NCBI GenBank assembly: GCA_965217125.1
Contig: OZ244244.1
Location: 1,674,001-1,738,000 of the forward strand
Origin: JAAOIF01 sp965217125
GTDB lineage: Bacteria > Pseudomonadota > Gammaproteobacteria > PS1 > Pseudothioglobaceae
Length of the DNA: 64,000 bases
Direction of reading: 5' to 3'
The notes below the pieces were generated by a model that did no database searches, had not been told where the DNA came from, and was given only the letters and a program-made list of their open reading frames with translations. Shown here piece after piece: positions 59,141 through 64,000 of the stretch (position 1 is its first letter; every line of letters begins with the position of its first letter). Made by a program: the position numbers and the translations under genes.

Positions 59141-60031
59141 ATGGCAATTACAGCTGCTTTAGTTAAAGAACTAAGGACAAGAACTGGCGCAGGTATGATG
59201 GACTGCAAAAAAGCCCTAACCGAAACCAATGGCAATATGGATATGGCGATTGACTTGATGCGTAGCTCAGGCGCTGCCAAAGCTGCCAAAAAATCAAGCC
59301 GTGTTGCGGCTGAAGGCTTAGTTAAAATCAACATAAGTGCTGACGGTAAAAGTGCAACAATTTTAGAGGTAAATTCTGAAACAGACTTTGTTACTAAGGG
59401 CGACACTTTTATTGATTTTGTTGATACTTTAGGTGCTTTAGCGTTAAAAACAACGCCAGCAAATATTGAAGAATTTCTAACACAAACGCTTGATAATGGC
59501 AATTCATTAGAAATGGCCAGAGAGCAGATTATAGCAAGCACCGGTGAGAATGTAAGCATTCGCCGCGTCCAAACTATCGCTGCTGACAATGGCGTTATTG
59601 GCGCCTATAAGCATGGTGAGCGTATTGCGGTATTAGTCGTATTAACAGGCGAAGATGAGGCCTTAGCAAAGGATTTAGCAAAGGATATTGCCATGCATAT
59701 TGCCGCATCAAAGCCAGAATGCGTTACCGAAGACCAGATACCTGCTAAGCTTTTAGAAAAAGAAAAGGCGATTTTTATACAGCAGGCCGCAGAGTCTGGC
59801 AAGCCCGATGATATTATTGAAAAAATGATTGTCGGGCGTATGAAAAAGTTTGTTAACGAGATTACTCTATACGGTCAGGCCTTTGTTAAAAACCCTGATA
59901 CCACGGTTGGTGCGCTTGCAAAGTCAAACGGCGTTGAGGTTAAATCTTTTGTCAGATTTGAGGTTGGCGAAGGCATTGAAAAGAAAGAGGAAAGCTTTGC
60001 CAATGAGGTTATGGCACAAATTCATGGATAG
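59141..60031 (+). CDS. tsf: translation elongation factor Ts
   Basis: 296 residues. UBA-like start VKELRTRTGAGMMDCKKALTE, core SETDFVTKGDTFIDF, and IAMHIAASKPECVTEDQIP. Nucleotide exchange factor of EF-Tu. Follows rpsB by 22 bases with GGAGATT. Confidence 0.97.
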   Translation: MAITAALVKELRTRTGAGMMDCKKALTETNGNMDMAIDLMRSSGAAKAAKKSSRVAAEGLVKINISADGKSATILEVNSETDFVTKGDTFIDFVDTLGALALKTTPANIEEFLTQTLDNGNSLEMAREQIIASTGENVSIRRVQTIAADNGVIGAYKHGERIAVLVVLTGEDEALAKDLAKDIAMHIAASKPECVTEDQIPAKLLEKEKAIFIQQAAESGKPDDIIEKMIVGRMKKFVNEITLYGQAFVKNPDTTVGALAKSNGVEVKSFVRFEVGEGIEKKEESFANEVMAQIHG

Positions 60032-60079
60032 AACTTATATTATAAAACTTATATTGCAGAAGCAATAACTATCAAAAAA

Positions 60080-60165
60080 TGGTGCCGATGGCCGGAGTCG
60101 AACCGGCACGAGCATAACTCACTACCCCCTCAAGGTAGCGCGTCTACCAATTCCGCCACATCGGC
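60080..60165 (-). tRNA. tRNA-Leu (anticodon GAG)
   Basis: Starts GCCGATGTGGCGGAATTGG on the minus strand. Anticodon stem CTACC, loop TTGAGGG, stem GGTAG; long variable arm; T-arm GGTTCGACTCC; CCA encoded at 60082-60080. Lies nine bases after secG, as in E. coli (secG-leuU). Confidence 0.95.
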
Positions 60166-60173
60166 AAGGATTA

Positions 60174-60518
60174 TTATTTGTCTGGAATGTCACTAATTTT
60201 GCTGTCAATCGTTGGCACATCAGAGAGTGTTGTGGATTGTTCGTTTTGTTGCATAACGCTTTGAGAAACGCTACTTGTGCCTCTTTCATTAGTGGCTAAA
60301 TAAGCCAATACTAAACTGGTTAAAAAGAAACCGGTCGCAATACTGGCTGTTAGTTTGTATAAAAAAGAGTTTGCCCCGCGTGCGCCAAACACCGAGCCTG
60401 AAGCGCCTGCACCAAAAGCCGCACCTGCATCAGCACCCTTGCCATGTTGCATTAAAATAAGCGTAACCAAACTTAAGGCTAACAATATATGAATAATTAA
60501 AATAACTTGAAATGACAT
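60174..60518 (-). CDS. secG: protein translocase subunit SecG
   Basis: 114 residues, two membrane helices (IHILLALSLVTLILMQHGKGADAGAAFGAGASGSVFGARG, with the SecG signature), and a polar tail. Part of SecYEG. Downstream of tpiA, as in other gammaproteobacteria. Confidence 0.95.
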   Translation of the reverse strand: MSFQVILIIHILLALSLVTLILMQHGKGADAGAAFGAGASGSVFGARGANSFLYKLTASIATGFFLTSLVLAYLATNERGTSSVSQSVMQQNEQSTTLSDVPTIDSKISDIPDK

Positions 60519-60524
60519 AATAAC

Positions 60525-61271
60525 CTACCCTGCTTTGCAAATATGTAAAAAATCTTCACTTTTAAGTGATGCGCCGCCAATCAAGCCGCCATCAATATCC
60601 TCGCCACCAATCAGCTCCTGTGCATTCTCAGGATTCATACTGCCACCATATAAAATAGGCACTATCTGTGCAATACCCCCATCATACTGGCCCAGCAAGC
60701 CGCGAATAAAGGCATGTGTATCTTGTGCCTGTTGTGGTGTTGCGGTTACGCCCGTGCCAATCGCCCAAACCGGCTCATAAGCAATAATAATGTTTGCAAA
60801 AGCCTTGATGCCAACACGCTCAATCACGCTGTTAATTTGTTGGGCAACTACGGCCTCAGTATTGCCAGCTTCTCTTTGTGCTAATAACTCACCGATGCAA
60901 AACAACGGGGTTAAGCCATTATCAAGCGCAACTGCAACCTTCTCAGCCACCACTTCATCAGTTTCGCCATATAAATTTCTGCGTTCTGAATGGCCGACAA
61001 TAACATGTGTTGCACCAAAATCTTTAATCATGTCAGCGCTCACCTCTCCAGTAAAAGCACCAGAAGTATTAATATTAAGGTCTTGTGCGCCTAAATGTAG
61101 CTGTGAATCCGCGCTAAGCGCTTCGACCTGAGGTAAATAAGGGTAAGGAACGCACACAATGACCTTTGAATTAACATCGACCAAACCAGAAAGAATGCCC
61201 ATCACTAAGGTATTAACACCCTCTTTTGAGGCGTTCATTTTCCAGTTGCCTGCAACAATTATTTGACGCAT
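60525..61271 (-). CDS. tpiA: triosephosphate isomerase
   Basis: 248 residues. GNWKMNASKEG (Lys), VGHSERR (His), AYEPVWAIGTG (Glu), ILYGGSMNPENA. Glycolysis/Calvin cycle. First gene of tpiA-secG-tRNA-Leu. Confidence 0.97.
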   Translation of the reverse strand: MRQIIVAGNWKMNASKEGVNTLVMGILSGLVDVNSKVIVCVPYPYLPQVEALSADSQLHLGAQDLNINTSGAFTGEVSADMIKDFGATHVIVGHSERRNLYGETDEVVAEKVAVALDNGLTPLFCIGELLAQREAGNTEAVVAQQINSVIERVGIKAFANIIIAYEPVWAIGTGVTATPQQAQDTHAFIRGLLGQYDGGIAQIVPILYGGSMNPENAQELIGGEDIDGGLIGGASLKSEDFLHICKAG

Positions 61272-61328
61272 AATATAATCTAATTACAAAAAAGTGGCAA
61301 TGTTACGCTATTTGCACTTAAAAAGCAA

Positions 61329-61847
61329 TTAGTGCTTTGATTTTGAACTAAAATATAGTGCCAAAGAAACCATTAAAATACCTAATGAAAAATACACCAA
61401 ATCCAACGCTTCAGAAAAGTCCATTGATAGCGACACTTCAAAAAAAGTTACCACCAAAATCATTAGGATCACTTTGGCAAGTTTTGATTTTAAGTCATCC
61501 AAAGAATTGATAATTAACACTTTGGCAGAGTAGCTGCTGGTTTTTGCCTCATCAATCTCACTAATAAACAGCTCATACAGGCCTAAGGCAAAAATCAACA
61601 AAATAGTTGCCAATAAAAAACCATCAATTGCACCAACCGTGTGTGCAACCATCTCAATTTTAAGTGTTTTTCTAACCTCTGCTGATGCGCTAAAATAATC
61701 GACTGTATGTGTTAATAAGGCAACCACATCAATTGTGGTAATCACAAATAACAGTAACGACAATAATAATGAGGATATGACAGCGGTTAAAACCATACCA
61801 CGAGAACGCCAAAGTAATTTTTCAAAATATTTTTCAATTAGTTCCAC
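61329..61847 (-). CDS. YqhA-family membrane protein
   Basis: 172 residues from GTG 61847, selected because AGGAG lies eight bases upstream; longer ATG starts at 61865 and 61931 lack one. Features: YFEKLLWRSRGMVLTAVISSLLLSLLLFVITTIDV, GAIDGFLLATILLIFALGLYELF and a final helix. UPF0114/YqhA, function unknown. Divergent from dnaA. Confidence 0.8.
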   Translation of the reverse strand: MELIEKYFEKLLWRSRGMVLTAVISSLLLSLLLFVITTIDVVALLTHTVDYFSASAEVRKTLKIEMVAHTVGAIDGFLLATILLIFALGLYELFISEIDEAKTSSYSAKVLIINSLDDLKSKLAKVILMILVVTFFEVSLSMDFSEALDLVYFSLGILMVSLALYFSSKSKH

Positions 61848-61875
61848 TTTAAAACTCCTATACATAATGCAAAGG

Positions 61876-61904
61876 TTTAGTATATCACTGACTTGTTGTA
61901 TAAT
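61876..61904 (+). promoter_or_regulatory. candidate dnaA promoter
   Basis: TATAAT at 61899-61904 with a weak TTTAGT box (61876-61881) 17 bases upstream, 33 bases before the dnaA ATG. Confidence 0.5.
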
Positions 61905-61937
61905 ACAAGCATTCATCTTATTAATAAGCAATTTTTT

Positions 61938-63245
61938 ATGTCAGCAACTTGGGCAAAATGCCTTAACACTCTCAAAAATACCATTCCTCTGGCAACTTTT
62001 AGCGTCTGGGTGCAACCTCTAAAAGCCGTTGAAGATGCACATAATCTTTCTTTGTTAGCACCCAACAGCTCGGTGCTAAACTACATCAACAAAAACCTTA
62101 AGCAAGAGATTAAAAGCGCCATCGCCCAGCACAATAAAGCTCTCAAGATTTATATCGGCATCTCAAAACACCCGAGTGCCAAATCTAGCGCTGTTAAACA
62201 ACACAGCACAGCACTGTTTGCAGAATATACATTTGATAATTTAGTGTTAGGCAACGCCAACCAAATGGCGTATGGTGCAACCCGACAAATTGCACAAAAT
62301 ATCAAAACCTCGCCTTATAATCCATTTATTATTTATGGCAACTCTGGGCTAGGGAAAACCCATCTAATGCAAGCGGCTGGACACCTTGCACAAGAAAAAA
62401 ACCCAAGCAGCAAAATAATTTATGTGCCACTTATGGATTTTGTTAGAAACATCACCACCAGTTTGCGTCACAAAACCATCGAAAATATTAAAGTCTATTA
62501 CCAATCTGCTGATTTATTGTTAGTCGATGATATTCACTTGATTGCCGGTAAAGAAAAATCCCAAGAAGAGTTTTTTCATATTTTTAACTTCTTATTCAAT
62601 ACCAAAAAACAAATTATCTTCACTTGTGACCAACCACCTAAACAAATTAAATCATTAGAAGAACGCCTAAAAACAAGATTTTCTCAGGGTTTAAACTTGC
62701 ATTTAACCCCACCAGAATTGGAAATGCGCGCTGCTATTTTGCTAAAAAAAGCCCATAATGAAAAAATCAACATTAATTTAACTGAGGATATTGCACTATT
62801 TATTGCAGGACATATTACTTCTAATGTCAGAGACCTTGAAGGCGCACTACTTAAACTTAAAGCCTTTATTGACTTTTCAAAAATTGACAAATCGTTTATT
62901 TCCAAAGAGATGGTTGAAAGTGCTTTAGGTGATTTAATCAAACCTCAGCTTAAAAATATTGATATTAATGATATTCAAAAAGAAACTGCCAAACATTATG
63001 CCATTACAATCTCAGATATGAGCTCAAAAAGCCGAAAACAACATACAGTGTTAGCTAGACAAATGGCTATTTTTATTACCCATGAACTAACCACGCTATC
63101 ACTCACAAAAATTGGAAAACATTTTGGAAATCGCGATCATTCCACCGTTTTACATGCTATTAAAAAAATGCAAAAAAGAACATTAGAAGAGGTAGAAATA
63201 AACAATAATTACGAATTAATAAAGTTAAAATTAACCAACTTATAA
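61938..63245 (+). CDS. dnaA: chromosomal replication initiator DnaA
   Basis: 435 residues from ATG 61938. Domain I (WAKCLNTLKNTIPLATFSVWVQPL), AAA+ with Walker A YGNSGLGKTHLMQA and Walker B LLVDDIHLIAGKE, and domain IV DNA-binding signature RKQHTVLARQMAIFITHELTTLSLTKIGKHFGNRDHSTV. Slightly short (E. coli 467) because of a reduced linker domain II. Confidence 0.97.
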   Translation: MSATWAKCLNTLKNTIPLATFSVWVQPLKAVEDAHNLSLLAPNSSVLNYINKNLKQEIKSAIAQHNKALKIYIGISKHPSAKSSAVKQHSTALFAEYTFDNLVLGNANQMAYGATRQIAQNIKTSPYNPFIIYGNSGLGKTHLMQAAGHLAQEKNPSSKIIYVPLMDFVRNITTSLRHKTIENIKVYYQSADLLLVDDIHLIAGKEKSQEEFFHIFNFLFNTKKQIIFTCDQPPKQIKSLEERLKTRFSQGLNLHLTPPELEMRAAILLKKAHNEKININLTEDIALFIAGHITSNVRDLEGALLKLKAFIDFSKIDKSFISKEMVESALGDLIKPQLKNIDINDIQKETAKHYAITISDMSSKSRKQHTVLARQMAIFITHELTTLSLTKIGKHFGNRDHSTVLHAIKKMQKRTLEEVEINNNYELIKLKLTNL

Positions 63246-63457
63246 ACATTATACAAAGGCAGTTAACCAACTACCAGTTGATAACTTTAATAACTCAACA
63301 AATAAACAAAATTTATCAACATAAGAGCGGATTTTTACATAAAATAGTACTACATTTATCAACAACTTAATTTATTGTTTATTAAAGAAAAAAGTTTGTT
63401 GTTAACAAAAATATGAACGACTAATAATAATAATAATTTTAATAAAAAGGATTTTTA
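63246..63457. other. dnaA-dnaN intergenic region with DnaA-box-like sites (possible oriC)
   Basis: No gene. TTATCAACA occurs at 63313-63321 and 63356-63364, and TTATCAACT on the minus strand at 63276-63284; a further TTAACAACA-like site lies near 63400. They match the TTATNCACA consensus with one change each. The region is very AT-rich with TTATTGTTTATT runs that could unwind. It also contains the dnaN promoter. Confidence 0.5.
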
Positions 63458-64000
63458 ATGAACACACAACTCACAGTCAAAGAACTATTAGAACCATTAC
63501 AAACAGTTATCGGTGTTGTTGAAAAAAAACAAACACTACCTATTTTGTCGCATGTATTAATTCAATTAAAAAATAAACAATTAACACTTACCACAACTGA
63601 TATGGAAATTGAATTGCGTGCTAACAATACAATTAGTGCCAAAGAAGAAGTTAGTTTTACAATCTATGCCAAAGATTTAATCGATATTATTAGAAAACTA
63701 CCTGAAAAAACCGTTATTAAATTCATTATTGAAAAATCAAAAGTTTATATTAAAACCAACAACAATTCATTTGAACTTAACGCTTTTAATTACCAAGATT
63801 TTCCATCATTACCAAAAATTGAAAAATCCGATGTGGTTAAAATTAAACGCAGCACCTTAAAAAATCTGATTGAAAATACCAGTTTTTCAATGGGCAACCA
63901 AGACATACGCGCTTATTTGAATGGTTTGTATTTTGAAGTTGATAAAAATAATATTATTGTTGTTGCCACAGACGGACACCGTCTATCTATCGGCAAAATC
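63458..64000 (+). CDS. dnaN: DNA polymerase III beta subunit, N-terminal part (cut by window edge)
   Basis: ATG 63458 with AAAAGGA before it; 181 codons visible. Sliding-clamp domain I (LEPLQTVIGVVEKKQTLPILSHVLI; TTTDMEIELRANN) and the beginning of domain II (TSFSMGNQDIRAYLNGLYFEV; VATDGHRLS). Standard dnaA-dnaN order. Confidence 0.96.
   Translation, partial: MNTQLTVKELLEPLQTVIGVVEKKQTLPILSHVLIQLKNKQLTLTTTDMEIELRANNTISAKEEVSFTIYAKDLIDIIRKLPEKTVIKFIIEKSKVYIKTNNNSFELNAFNYQDFPSLPKIEKSDVVKIKRSTLKNLIENTSFSMGNQDIRAYLNGLYFEVDKNNIIVVATDGHRLSIGKI

Overview
The window is AT-rich gammaproteobacterial chromosome ending at the dnaA-dnaN replication locus. The core genes (rnfABCD, rnfG, queA, fabA-fabB, folC-cvpA-purF-metZ, rplY-pth-ychF-gpmI-rpe, rpsB-tsf, tRNA-Leu-secG-tpiA, dnaA-dnaN) and the low GC content would fit a marine sulfur-oxidizer of the SUP05/Thioglobus or mussel-symbiont type. 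That placement is an inference from gene content; no rRNA is present.

Positions 1-15080 are an integron. A full-length integron integrase (intI, 14095-15078, +) lies beside an attI region. To its left runs an array of cassettes, all read leftwards (-) and separated by attC-like hairpin sites. Several cassettes look like defence or DNA-processing genes: an HNH nuclease, an Abi-alpha protein, a DNA methyltransferase with an endonuclease VII-like partner, and a DUF262/DUF1524 GmrSD-like protein. Others encode a GNAT, an ABM monooxygenase and a cupin. A second, broken platform lies inside the array: the first 70 codons of intI, its own attI and a likely Pc promoter, split by a 1550-bp insertion sequence with a 6-bp target duplication. 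A segment with a 3' fragment of RNase P RNA, an SMR exporter gene and putA also sits in the array without attC sites between its genes.

Positions 15075-25276 hold a TauE/SafE permease, a MazF-type toxin-antitoxin pair, the Rnf electron-transport operon (interrupted by a two-gene module with its own leaderless-type promoter, and with no rnfE), queA, a HicAB pair among purine-rich repeats, and fabA-fabB. Positions 25324-40983 hold metabolic genes (metZ, purF, cvpA, folC, fxsA, trmB, xthA) split by two defence insertions. Between purF and metZ lie a C5-methyltransferase remnant, a DUF3883 nuclease-like gene, an XRE-ImmA regulator and a short type II CBASS operon (stand-alone HNH, CD-NTase, E2-like protein with a SEC-C tail, 2TM-SAVED effector). 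Between trmB and a TPR gene lies a one-polypeptide type IIG restriction-modification enzyme flanked by a duplicated gene tail.

Positions 41051-53030 contain pyrE, small conserved genes, a tripartite tricarboxylate-type transporter (tctABC) followed by a 970-residue fusion of an acylating aldehyde dehydrogenase and an acyl-CoA ligase (possibly for sulfoacetate or another small acid), a tandem family of secreted cysteine-containing proteins around a lipoprotein hydrolase, and a decayed RelBE-type pair. Positions 53168-64000 are housekeeping: translation and glycolysis genes, an S2 ribosomal protein with an unusual C-terminal extension, and dnaA-dnaN separated by a gene-free stretch with DnaA-box-like sequences.
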